Shown one piece after another: positions 16,756 through 24,872 of a DNA stretch of 64,000 nt; the stretch's first letter is position 1, and each line of letters begins with the position of its first letter. The DNA is from Chloroflexota bacterium (GTDB taxonomy: Bacteria; Chloroflexota; Anaerolineae; Promineifilales; Promineifilaceae), in contig JAKEFB010000146.1 in assembly GCA_022616275.1 (NCBI GenBank), positions 1 through 64,000 on the forward strand, in the 5' to 3' direction. The position numbers and the translations under genes are program-made. The notes under the pieces were generated by a model, which worked only from the letters and a program-made list of their open reading frames with translations, did not search any database and had not been told where the DNA came from.

Positions 16756-17310
16756 CTACGGTTCTTGCAAAATGGACCGGGCGACCTGGTCCATGCTTTG
16801 CCGGCTCTCCCGCGCCCGGCGCTGGATGGTCTGGTAGGCCGCTTCTTCGCTCAACCCGGTGGCCATGAGCCTGGCCTTGGCCCGCTCGACCACTTTGCGG
16901 CCGGACAACTTTTCTTCTAACTCCCCGGCCCGCGCGCGCAGCCTTTGCGCTTCGGCAAAGCGCCGGGTGGCCACGGCCATCGCCGCGGCCAGCTCGCCCG
17001 GCTGGACCGGCTTGACCAGGTAGCCGTGGATGGGCAGCTCGCTGGCCTGCTCAATGAGCTCCTGGTCGCTGAAGGCGGTCAGCAAAACAATGGGCAGAGG
17101 AGCGTGGCGGCTCAAGGCGGCGGCCGCCTCCAGGCCATCGGTGTACGGCATCTTGATATCCAGGATAGCCAGGTCAACGTCGTGGCGGCGGGCCTGTTGC
17201 AGCGCCTCCCGGCCGTTGGCCGCTATAACCACCTGGTGGCCGGCCTCCTCCAACAGCGCTTTCAGCCCCAGGCGGATAATCGGTTCGTCGTCGGCAATCA
17301 GTATAAGCAT
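16756..17310 (-). CDS. Response regulator with ANTAR RNA-binding output domain, 184 aa
   Basis: Receiver domain at 1-115 with the acidic pocket D7/D8, phospho-acceptor D51 (LAILDIKMP) and conserved lysine in YLVKPVQPGEL. A helical linker (~115-130) leads to an ANTAR domain at ~130-180 (VVERAKARLMATGLSEEAAY, then QTIQRRAR). ANTAR proteins bind paired hexaloop hairpins in nascent RNA and prevent termination (family knowledge: AmiR, NasR, EutV, PdtaR). It lies just after a HisKA_2-type kinase on the same strand, the usual PdtaS-PdtaR arrangement. The 56-bp spacer is a microsatellite and leaves no Shine-Dalgarno sequence before the ATG at 17310. Confidence 0.93.
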   Translation of the reverse strand: MLILIADDEPIIRLGLKALLEEAGHQVVIAANGREALQQARRHDVDLAILDIKMPYTDGLEAAAALSRHAPLPIVLLTAFSDQELIEQASELPIHGYLVKPVQPGELAAAMAVATRRFAEAQRLRARAGELEEKLSGRKVVERAKARLMATGLSEEAAYQTIQRRARESRQSMDQVARSILQEP

Positions 17311-17351
17311 GTGGTTAGGTGGTTAGGTGGTTAGGTGGTTGTGTACACAAC
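17311..17351. repeat. GGTTAGGT microsatellite and palindrome
   Basis: Three copies of the 8-mer GGTTAGGT (17313-17336) run into a perfect 14-bp palindrome, GTTGTGTACACAAC (17338-17351). This sequence fills the kinase-to-regulator spacer and sits where a ribosome site for the regulator would be. Confidence 0.85.
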
Positions 17352-17366
17352 TACATAACCACACAC

Positions 17367-19022
17367 CTACACACCTACACCTCCACGGGGCAGGCGAATG
17401 GTGACTTCGGCGCCCACCGGCCGGCGGTGAAAAGCCAGGCGGCCGCGTAATTCGTCGCGTATGAGCGTTTCGGCAATCTCCAGTCCCAAACCCCGGCGGC
17501 ACTCTTCCGGCAGGCCCCGGCCGTCGTCGCGGACGACGATGACCAGCTCTTCGGGGGAGTGGCCCAGCGAAACGTACACGTGCCCACCGGCCCGGCCGGC
17601 AAAGGCATGTTCCAGGGCGTTCTGGACCAGCTCGTTGACGACCAGAGCCAGATAAGTGGCCACCTGGGTGGGGAGCATGGTCACTTCGCCGGCCACTTCG
17701 ACCGTGACCGTTTGCCGGGGGCTGGCCATCGCCCCGGCCGTCGTCCGGGTGATCCGTTCCAGCACTTCTTTCAAGTCCACCAGGCGAAAGCCGCGCTCGG
17801 CCAGGACCTCGTGAACGGCGGCGATGCTGTGGACCCGCTGGATACTGGTGGCCAGGGCCTGGCGCGTGGCCTCATTGGCTCCGGCCAGTTGCAGTTGCAT
17901 GAGCATGGCCACGGTTTGCAGGTTGTTCTTGATGCGGTGGTTCATCTCCCGCACCACGGCCGCGTTGGTCACCAGCCGGGCGTTTTCGATGGCCAGGGCG
18001 GTCTGGTTGGCCAGGGCCTGGAACAGGGTGCGCTGTTCCTCGCCGAACTCTCTTTCCTGGGCCGTGTAGCAGTTGAAGACGCCAATGACCCGGTCGCGGA
18101 CGCTGAGCGGCACGGCCAGGAGCGACACCAGGCCCTCGACCCGGGCCAGCTCCGTGCCCAGGTAGCGCGGATCGGTGCGCACGTCGCGGATATAAAGTGG
18201 TTTGCCGGTCACTGCCACCCGGCCGATGGCCCCCTGGCCGACCGGGAGCGGCGGCCGGTGCCGGTAAGGGCTGGTCGTCCGCCGGGCTGAACGCAGGGCC
18301 AGGTATTCGCCCGTTTCGTCCAGCAGGAAGATGGAGCAGACGGCCGCGCCCATCATCCCGGCGGCCATGCCGGTGACCACGTCGAGGATGTCGTCCAGGT
18401 ATTGCGGCGAGGTGACCACTTCGCTGACCTCGGCCAGGGCGCGCATCTCTTCCAGTTGGCGTTTCTGGCTGTCGTATAGTTGAGCCCTGGCCAGGGCCCC
18501 GGCGGCCAGGTCGCCAATCAGGCAGAGCACCGCTACTTCTTCGTCGCTATAATCGTGGGGCAGAAAGGTCTGGACGTTCAAGGCGCCAATCGGCCGGGAC
18601 TCGATGACCAGGGGCACGGCCAATAACGATTGAAAGGCCGTCTCTTCGGCTTCGTCCACCCACTTGAACAGCGGGTTATCCTGGGCGTGGCTGGCATAAA
18701 CCGGCCGGTTGCCGGCCACGGCCCAACCGGTCATGCCCTCGCCCACCTTAAGCGTGGCCCGGCCGAGCGCTCGCCGGGCCAGTCCGGTCGTAGCCCGCAG
18801 GCGTAGCGTCTCGCCGTCCGGGTCAAGCAGGTAAATGGCGCAGGAGTTGACGTGCATGACCTCGGTCGTCTTGCGGGCCATCAGGTCCAGGGTTGTGTCC
18901 AGGTCCCAGGCAGCGCTCAGGGTGCGGGCAATGTCCCGCAAGGCGGCCAGGGCCTGGGGGCGGGTGGATGCAATCGCGGCCGGGGCAATAGCCAGGCGTT
19001 CCATGCTGGTTATGCTTATCAT
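17367..19022 (-). CDS. GAF-GAF sensor histidine kinase (HisKA_2 type), partner of the ANTAR regulator
   Basis: Two GAF domains (~residues 20-175 and 195-360 from this start; e.g. LRLRATTGLARRALG and GEYLALRSARR) precede a HisKA_2 dimerisation helix. Its phospho-acceptor histidine lies in REMNHRIKNNLQTV (His 362). An HATPase domain ends the chain (N-box VNELVQNALEHAF, DDGRGLP, GLGLEI). The protein is cytosolic, with no membrane segment. The frame is open back to 19148, but those extra 42 residues are translated simple repeats (MTTHHPSLTTQSSVLSPNQ). I therefore prefer M at 19022 or 19004; neither has a strong ribosome site. The H-R-I-K-N-N-L-Q motif is typical of PdtaS/EutW-like kinases that feed ANTAR regulators, and the next gene encodes one. 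Confidence 0.9.
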   Translation of the reverse strand: MISITSMERLAIAPAAIASTRPQALAALRDIARTLSAAWDLDTTLDLMARKTTEVMHVNSCAIYLLDPDGETLRLRATTGLARRALGRATLKVGEGMTGWAVAGNRPVYASHAQDNPLFKWVDEAEETAFQSLLAVPLVIESRPIGALNVQTFLPHDYSDEEVAVLCLIGDLAAGALARAQLYDSQKRQLEEMRALAEVSEVVTSPQYLDDILDVVTGMAAGMMGAAVCSIFLLDETGEYLALRSARRTTSPYRHRPPLPVGQGAIGRVAVTGKPLYIRDVRTDPRYLGTELARVEGLVSLLAVPLSVRDRVIGVFNCYTAQEREFGEEQRTLFQALANQTALAIENARLVTNAAVVREMNHRIKNNLQTVAMLMQLQLAGANEATRQALATSIQRVHSIAAVHEVLAERGFRLVDLKEVLERITRTTAGAMASPRQTVTVEVAGEVTMLPTQVATYLALVVNELVQNALEHAFAGRAGGHVYVSLGHSPEELVIVVRDDGRGLPEECRRGLGLEIAETLIRDELRGRLAFHRRPVGAEVTIRLPRGGVGV

Positions 19023-19070
19023 CTTCGGCCGGTGGGTGCTATCGGTAAGGTGAACGATTTTTAGTGGGGG

Positions 19071-19227
19071 TTGGTCGTTGATAGTTGATAGTTGGTTAGG
19101 ACTGAGGACTGAGGACTGAGTGGTGAGTGATGGGTGATGAGTCGTCATCGTAATCGTTGGCCGTAATCGTTGGTCGAAATTCGATTGCGATTGCGATGAG
19201 CGATGAGTGATGGGTGATGGCTGATTG
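19071..19227. repeat. Low-complexity repeat spacer
   Basis: Short tandem words fill the divergent region between the kinase and the dehydrogenase: GATAGTT x2, GACTGAG-type x3, GTAATCGTTGG x2, GATTGC x2 and GAGTGATGGGTGATG twice (near 19125 and 19205). Similar simple spacers lie at 17311, 42760 and 44994. Confidence 0.75.
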
Positions 19228-19244
19228 CTTTTATCGGAGGAAAG

Positions 19245-19997
19245 ATGCGTTTACAGGATAAGGTCATTGTAATTGGTGGAGTGGGGCAGGGGATGGGGCG
19301 GGCGATGGGGTTGTTGTTTGCCCAGGAGGGGGCGCGGGTGGTGCTGGTGGCCCGCCGGCCGGAGGTCGTGGAGGCGACGCAGCAGCAGATCGAGGCGGCC
19401 GGTGGCCAGGCGTTGGCGTTAGAGGCGGATATGACCGTTCCGGCCGAGGTGGAGCACGTTTTTGACACGGCCGTGGCCACGTTCGGCCGGCTGGATGCCT
19501 TTTGCAGCGTGGCCGGTGGTTACTACAAGCATTTGAAGGACGCCGAGGCCATCGAGGATGAATTCTTTGACATGGTCCTGGGCAACCATTTGAAAAGTGT
19601 CTTTTACGGCGTGCGCGGGGCTATTCCCCACCTGAGGGCGGCCGGCGGCGGAGCCATCCTGACCGTAGCCGCCGGCTACAAGACCAGGCGGGACGGCAAC
19701 GTGGCCTACGGCACGGCCAAGGAGGGGGTCATCGGCCTGACGAAAAACCTGGCCCGCGATCTGGCTCCACACAATATCCGCGCCAACTGCCTCTGTCCCG
19801 GCCTCATCCGCCTGCCTTTGTCCGGGGAGAGCGTCAGGCGGCCGGCGCAATCGTTGGGACGGCTGGGCCAGCCGGAGGATGTGGCCTACGCGGCCCTGTA
19901 TCTGGTGTCCGACGAGGCGGCCTGGGTGACGGGCCAGACGCTGGTGATAGACGGCGGCGCGGAGGTGTACGCCGGCCAGCCCTATGATGAGCGTTGA
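19245..19997 (+). CDS. Short-chain dehydrogenase/reductase (SDR) with altered catalytic serine, 250 aa
   Basis: Classical SDR length and fold signals: an N-terminal nucleotide loop [12 protein letters not shown], acidic/basic discrimination around VLVARRP (Arg suggests NADP(H) preference), YGTAK at the active site, and a C-terminal [11 protein letters not shown] typical of FabG-like proteins. The Ser normally 13 residues before the catalytic Tyr is Ala here ([22 protein letters not shown] region), and the NNAG motif is SVAGG, so activity may be weak or changed. GGAGG lies 6 nt before ATG 19245. It is divergent from the kinase and followed by an SRPBCC protein after a 195-nt gap. Confidence 0.85.
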   Translation: MRLQDKVIVIGGVGQGMGRAMGLLFAQEGARVVLVARRPEVVEATQQQIEAAGGQALALEADMTVPAEVEHVFDTAVATFGRLDAFCSVAGGYYKHLKDAEAIEDEFFDMVLGNHLKSVFYGVRGAIPHLRAAGGGAILTVAAGYKTRRDGNVAYGTAKEGVIGLTKNLARDLAPHNIRANCLCPGLIRLPLSGESVRRPAQSLGRLGQPEDVAYAALYLVSDEAAWVTGQTLVIDGGAEVYAGQPYDER

Positions 19998-20026
19998 CCA
20001 GGCTATTAATATTCAACTGAACTGGT

Positions 20027-20153
20027 TATAATCCCGGCTTGCAAGGCCATTAGTACGGAAGAGAGCGTGTCGTGCCAGTAATACCCCTAGCCGTTACCGG
20101 TCTCTAGCCAGGGCTGACTTCCCATCCTACAACAGGCGCGGTCAGGAGACCGG
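20027..20153 (+). promoter_or_regulatory. Candidate promoter and structured leader of the SRPBCC gene
   Basis: TATAAT at 20027-20032 is a perfect -10 hexamer, but no convincing -35 lies at the right distance. About 65 nt downstream, CCGGTCTC (20097-20104) can pair with GAGACCGG (20146-20153), an 8-bp perfect long-range stem enclosing 41 nt. No known riboswitch core was recognised. Confidence 0.35.
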
Positions 20154-20192
20154 CCTGAGCATCTACGTTGAACGAAAAGGAGTAGTACCCCT

Positions 20193-20639
20193 ATGACGAC
20201 CATTGTCGAGCGTTCTATCATTATCAATGCCATGCCGGACAAGATTGATGCGATTACCCTGGACGGCAGCCGCCTGCCGGAATGGTACACCGGTATTGAA
20301 GCTGCCACTGTGGATAACTTGTATCCCGAGCCGGGTGGGGCGGTGGACATCATCTATAAGGCGGCCGGCGTCACCTTCAAAATGACAATGACTTCGCTGC
20401 GGCTGGCCCGGCGCCAAAGTTTGCTGCTGCGGCTGGAAGGCATGATCGTCGGTAAGAGCCGCTGGATTTACACGCCGGAAGGAGACGCCACCCGCGTGAC
20501 CAGCCGCTTCGAGTACGAAATGCCCGGCGGCGACGTGGGCAAGGCGCTCAACAAGCTGGTCCTGGAACGGGTCAACGCGGAAAACCTGGAGAAAAGTTTG
20601 AATAGCCTGAAGGCCCTCGTCGAAGGGGACAATGGGTAG
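20193..20639 (+). CDS. SRPBCC (START/polyketide cyclase-like) ligand-binding protein, 148 aa
   Basis: One compact SRPBCC fold: an N-terminal strand (TTIVERSIIINAMPDKI), a WY-containing helix-strand turn (LPEWYTGIEAATVDN), alternating beta strands (FKMTMTSLRLARR, SRWIYTPEGDATRVTSRFEY), and a long C-terminal helix (GKALNKLVLERVNAENLEKS). Such proteins bind small hydrophobic molecules or act as cyclases/aromatases, and sequence alone does not tell the ligand. AAGGAG lies 10 nt before ATG 20193. The stop codon lies inside the inverted repeat at 20636-20664. Likely a single-gene unit with its own leader. Confidence 0.8.
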   Translation: MTTIVERSIIINAMPDKIDAITLDGSRLPEWYTGIEAATVDNLYPEPGGAVDIIYKAAGVTFKMTMTSLRLARRQSLLLRLEGMIVGKSRWIYTPEGDATRVTSRFEYEMPGGDVGKALNKLVLERVNAENLEKSLNSLKALVEGDNG

Positions 20640-20664
20640 AGACGTTGCATTGCAACGTCTCTAC
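20636..20664. repeat. Perfect inverted repeat overlapping a stop codon
   Basis: Two 14-nt arms, GTAGAGACGTTGCA and TGCAACGTCTCTAC, are separated by one T. It overlaps the TAG of the SRPBCC gene and lies 22 nt before the TTG start of the cyclase gene. No T-run follows, so it resembles a dispersed palindromic element that may also act as a weak terminator. Confidence 0.8.
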
Positions 20665-20686
20665 GGCGAAAGGATTATAGAGAGCG

Positions 20687-23600
20687 TTGGACACGCTGGC
20701 CACCTATATCTCGATGGACCGCCGCCAGGCGCTGGCCCGTGGCCGGACACTGCCTGACCGGACCCGGGGAGCAGCCCTCTTTGCCGATATCTCCGGTTTC
20801 ACGCCGCTGACGGCCGCCCTGGCGCGGGAGTACGGCCGGCAGCGTGGCGCGGAGGAAGTGCTGCGCCGCATCAACCCCGTTTACGAGGCGCTGATTGCCG
20901 AGTTGCACCGCTACGAAGGGAGCGTCATTGGTTTTGCCGGCGATTCGATTACCTGCTGGCTGGATGGAGACGACGGCCGGCGAGCCATTACCTGCGCCCT
21001 GGCTATGCAGCAGGCAATGGCCCCGTTTGCCACGATGACGACGCCGGGGGGCGCGGTGATTACGATGGCCATTAAAGTGGCTATTGCCCTTGGCCCGGCG
21101 CGGCGCTTCCTCGTTGGCGACCCGCAGATCCAGGTGATGGATGTCCTGGCCGGGGCCACGCTGGAGCGGATGGCGGCCGCCGAGCGAGCCGCCGGCAGGG
21201 GGGAAGTAGTCGCCAGCGCCGAGGTGGTGGCCTCGGCCCGGGAGGTCGAGGTCGGTGAGTGGCGGGAGGATGAGGAGAGCGGCGACCGCCTGGCGGTGAT
21301 TATTGGGCTGCGAGAGCTGGTAGCTCCGTGTCCCTGGCCCGAATTGCCGGCCGGCGTCCTGGGCGCTGCGCAGATCAAGCCGTGGTTGTTGTGGCCCGTC
21401 TATGAACGGCTGCATAGCGGACTTGGCTTTTTAGGGGAATTGCGGCCGGCCGTGGCCTTGTTTTTGAAATTTGGCGGCCTGGATTACGACGCGGACGAAG
21501 AGGCCGGTAAAAAGCTAGATAGCTATATCCGTTGGGCCCAGGAGGTTTTGTGCCGTTACGAGGGCTACCTGATCCAACTGACTTTGGGAGACAAAGGCAG
21601 CTATCTGTACGCTGCTTTTGGCGCTCCCCTGGCCCACGACGATGACCCGGCCCGGGCAGTAGCCGCTGCCCTGGAGTTGCAGGCGCCGCCGGCCGACCTG
21701 GCCTACATTACGCCGGCGCAAATTGGCATCAGCCGGGGCCTGATGTGGACCGGCGCCGTCGGTTCCACCAACCGCCGCACCTATGGCGTGATGGGCAATG
21801 AGACTAACATGGCGGCGCGGCTGATGGCCAGGGCCGCGCCAGGCCAGATCCTGGTTTCCCAACGGGTAGCCAGAGCCACCCAGGACCGTTACCACCATCA
21901 TCCTCTTGGTCTCATCCAGGTCAAGGGTAGCGCCGAGCCGCTCCCGGTTTCAGAAGTGTTGGGCCGGCAGCAGGCGCCGTCGTTGCAACTGTCGTTCCTG
22001 ACCCAGCCACTCGTCGGCCGGGAGGAAGTGTTGGCTCAACTGGACCAGCTCCTGGCTTTGGCGCTGGACGGCCGGGGCCAACTGCTAACCCTGGAAGGCG
22101 AGGCCGGAATTGGCAAGAGCCACCTGATGTCTGAATTTTGCCAGCGGGCGGCGACGAAACATGCTGTTCAGGTGGTCTTGGGTACTTGCCATCACAGCGC
22201 TCAAAGGACCACCTACCATCCCTGGCGGCAGATCTTCCGGGCTATTCTGGACGTGATGGATACATCGTTTGGCGGGCAAGACCAGTTGGCTGTGGTCCGG
22301 CGGCAGGTGGCCCAGGTAGAAACCATCCTCACTCAGTTGAACCCGGAGTGGCGGCTCAGGCTGCCGGTATTGGGCGATTTATTAGGGTTGCCGATTCCCG
22401 AGAATCCGGTTACGGCCGCCCTGGAGCCCCGCCTGCGCCGGGAAGCGCTGTTTTCGTTGGTGGTTGAGATCGTCGAAGCCTGGACGCGGAATGGGCCGCT
22501 GCTGATCATCATCGAGGACGGGCAATGGATGGGTGAAGCGTCGCAAGCCCTGGCTCTTAACCTGGGCCGGGTTATTGAGCGGATGCCGGTTCTACTGGTT
22601 TTTGTCCAGCGCCTAATCGGTGACGCCGGCGCTTCTCCCCTGTCCGAGTTAAAACGGCTAGATTACTCGCATTATGTTAACTTGAGGGAGCTTACACCTT
22701 CAGAGATGGTCGAACTGGTAAGCCATCGCCTGGGGGGTCCTCTTTCCTTGCCGGCGCTGGCTCTGATCCAGGCTAAAACTCAGGGCAATCCCTTCTTTAT
22801 CGAGGAGTTGGTCAACAGCTTGCGTGAGTCTGGCCAACTGGTACGCCAGGAGGGTGGAAGTTGGGAATTCTCAGAGAGTATGATGGCCCGTCTCTGCGCC
22901 AGCGGCCACCTGTCCCAGGTTGATGGACGATGGATCGTGGCCGAGGGGGCCGACCTGGCAACGGCGGACCTGGACCTTCCCGAATCGGTCCACAACCTGA
23001 TCCTGGCCCGCCTGGATCGCCTGCCGGAAATGCACAAGCTGACGCTCAAAGTTGCCAGCGTCCTCGGCCGGACCTTTGCTTTTAACTTATTAGCCGAGAC
23101 CCACCCCGGCCGCCCGGCCGCAGGAGTACTGCAAGAACAGATCGCCGTCGCTGAGAGCCACGACTTCATTCGCCAGGAAGCGCAGCAGCCACAGCCACTC
23201 TACCGTTTCCGAAATACGACCACGTATGAAGTGACCTACAGCACCTTGCTTTATGACCAGCGGCGGCAACTGCACCGGGCAGTGGCCCGCTACTATGAGC
23301 ACGCACTGGGTCCTGCTGGCGAGATTGATAAATCCCCTGAACTGGCTTTGGATTCACCCCTGGCGCCCCACTTTTCCTTGCTGGCTTACCATTGGCGCGG
23401 GGCGGAAGAGGCCGGCCGGGAGCGGGTTTATGCCCGGCTGGTGGGAGAACAGGCGGCCGTTCGCTACGCCAACGAAGAGGCCCTCCAGTACCTGAGCCGG
23501 GCCTTGCTCTTGACCCCGGCGGAAGAACTGGTGGTACGCTACCAGTTGTTACTGGCCCGGGAAGCTGTTTACGACCGGCAAGGTGACCGTTTAAACCAGG

Positions 23601-24835
23601 CTGGGGACCTGGCGGCCTTGCGGCAACTGGCTGGAGAAATGAACGACCTACAGGGTGAGGCTGAAGTGGCCCTACGGCAGGCCAATTACGCCATTACTAC
23701 GAGTGATTATTCGGCAGCGCTGGCGGCCGTGCAGCAGGCGGTGGCTTATGCTGGGGAAGCCCAGAATCCTGCTTTGGAAACGCAAGGCTACATCACCTGG
23801 GGCAAGATCGCCTGGCAGCAAAGCCAGTACGAGGAGGCCAGGGTACACCTGGAACGAGCCCACAGGCTGATCCAACGCGCCCGGGACCAACGGAGTGAAG
23901 CCGAGGTCTTTTTGAATCTGGGTATGGTTGACTGGCATCAGGAAAACCACCGCCAGGCGCAAGGTTATTACCAACAAGCCCTGGCCCTGTACCGGAAATT
24001 GGGGGATCGCCAGGGCGAGGCTGGCTGCCTGAGCACACTGGGGGCTATTCATGGCGAGTTAGGGGATTACACGACCGCTCACCAATACAGCGAGGAGGCC
24101 CTGGCCATCTGCCGCAGCATCGGCTACCGGCGCGGCCGGACTATTATCGAAGGAAATTTGGGGGTAGACTACGCCGACCTGGGTGATTATGAGACCGCTC
24201 GCTCCTACCTGGAACAGGCCCTGAGGCTGTGCCGGGAGTTAGGCGACCGCTGGGGGGAGGCTTTCCGCCTGGATACCCTGGGGCTCGTTTACGACGGGCT
24301 GGAAGACACAGGCCGGGCCAGCGATTATTACCGGCAGGCCCTGGCCATTCAACGCGAGTTGGGTGACACCCGGAGCCAGGGCTATACGCTGACTCATCTG
24401 GGACATACGTTGGTGAAACAAGAAAAGCTGGACACAGCCCATCTAGCTTACTCAGAAGCGTTGCAACTCCGCCGGGCCTTAGAGCAGGAGGGGCTGGCTG
24501 TAGACGCCCTGGCTGGCCTGGCAACCGTGGCCTTCCGGCAAGGGGATGTGGCCGGGGCGCTGGCCCAGGCTGAGGAGGGCCTGGCCTGGATGGAACAGCA
24601 CGGCGCGGGGAGCGTCGAATACCCGGTGCGCGTTTACCTGGCCTGTTACCAGGTGTTGCAGGCGGCTGCCGGAAATGACCCGGCCGCCCAGGCGCGCGCC
24701 AGGCAGGTTTTACAGGCGGGTTATAACCTCCTGCAAGAGCGGGCCGGCCGCATCCAGGATGAGACCCTGCGCCGCCACTTCCTGAAGAATGTTCCCTTTA
24801 ACCGCGATCTTCTGGCGGCCTGGGAACAATCCTGA
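20687..24835 (+). CDS. Adenylate/guanylate cyclase-like x2, AAA ATPase, TPR regulator, 1382 aa
   Basis: TTG start at 20687 keeps the N-terminus typical of this group (MDTLATYISMDRRQALARG); the next ATG is codon 10. Residues ~27-185 are a class III cyclase domain (ALFADISGFTPLT, with GDSIT at the second metal site). Residues ~258-425 are a second, more degenerate cyclase domain (FLKFGGLDYD, GDKGSYLYAAFG). From ~440 an AAA_16-type ATPase has the P-loop GEAGIGKS (~475) and Walker B LLIIIEDGQW. Residues ~930-1320 are tandem TPRs (ALALYRKLGDRQGEAGCL and similar). These large STAND-like proteins are thought to sense signals through TPR assembly; whether cNMP is made is uncertain because both metal sites deviate. 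A perfect terminator follows. Confidence 0.9.
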   Translation: MDTLATYISMDRRQALARGRTLPDRTRGAALFADISGFTPLTAALAREYGRQRGAEEVLRRINPVYEALIAELHRYEGSVIGFAGDSITCWLDGDDGRRAITCALAMQQAMAPFATMTTPGGAVITMAIKVAIALGPARRFLVGDPQIQVMDVLAGATLERMAAAERAAGRGEVVASAEVVASAREVEVGEWREDEESGDRLAVIIGLRELVAPCPWPELPAGVLGAAQIKPWLLWPVYERLHSGLGFLGELRPAVALFLKFGGLDYDADEEAGKKLDSYIRWAQEVLCRYEGYLIQLTLGDKGSYLYAAFGAPLAHDDDPARAVAAALELQAPPADLAYITPAQIGISRGLMWTGAVGSTNRRTYGVMGNETNMAARLMARAAPGQILVSQRVARATQDRYHHHPLGLIQVKGSAEPLPVSEVLGRQQAPSLQLSFLTQPLVGREEVLAQLDQLLALALDGRGQLLTLEGEAGIGKSHLMSEFCQRAATKHAVQVVLGTCHHSAQRTTYHPWRQIFRAILDVMDTSFGGQDQLAVVRRQVAQVETILTQLNPEWRLRLPVLGDLLGLPIPENPVTAALEPRLRREALFSLVVEIVEAWTRNGPLLIIIEDGQWMGEASQALALNLGRVIERMPVLLVFVQRLIGDAGASPLSELKRLDYSHYVNLRELTPSEMVELVSHRLGGPLSLPALALIQAKTQGNPFFIEELVNSLRESGQLVRQEGGSWEFSESMMARLCASGHLSQVDGRWIVAEGADLATADLDLPESVHNLILARLDRLPEMHKLTLKVASVLGRTFAFNLLAETHPGRPAAGVLQEQIAVAESHDFIRQEAQQPQPLYRFRNTTTYEVTYSTLLYDQRRQLHRAVARYYEHALGPAGEIDKSPELALDSPLAPHFSLLAYHWRGAEEAGRERVYARLVGEQAAVRYANEEALQYLSRALLLTPAEELVVRYQLLLAREAVYDRQGDRLNQAGDLAALRQLAGEMNDLQGEAEVALRQANYAITTSDYSAALAAVQQAVAYAGEAQNPALETQGYITWGKIAWQQSQYEEARVHLERAHRLIQRARDQRSEAEVFLNLGMVDWHQENHRQAQGYYQQALALYRKLGDRQGEAGCLSTLGAIHGELGDYTTAHQYSEEALAICRSIGYRRGRTIIEGNLGVDYADLGDYETARSYLEQALRLCRELGDRWGEAFRLDTLGLVYDGLEDTGRASDYYRQALAIQRELGDTRSQGYTLTHLGHTLVKQEKLDTAHLAYSEALQLRRALEQEGLAVDALAGLATVAFRQGDVAGALAQAEEGLAWMEQHGAGSVEYPVRVYLACYQVLQAAAGNDPAAQARARQVLQAGYNLLQERAGRIQDETLRRHFLKNVPFNRDLLAAWEQS

Positions 24836-24866
24836 GACCCCGCAGGTCTGCCAGACCTGCGGGGTC
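24836..24866. terminator. Bidirectional terminator-like hairpin
   Basis: A 15-bp perfect stem (24836-24850 and 24852-24866) with a one-base loop and TTTC on the plus side. It sits between the convergent cyclase and adhesin genes, 6 nt from the adhesin stop. Its arm GACCCCGCAGGTC is related to the GACCCCGTAGGTC arm at 53888, so it is also a dispersed element. Confidence 0.75.
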
Positions 24867-24872
24867 TTTCGC

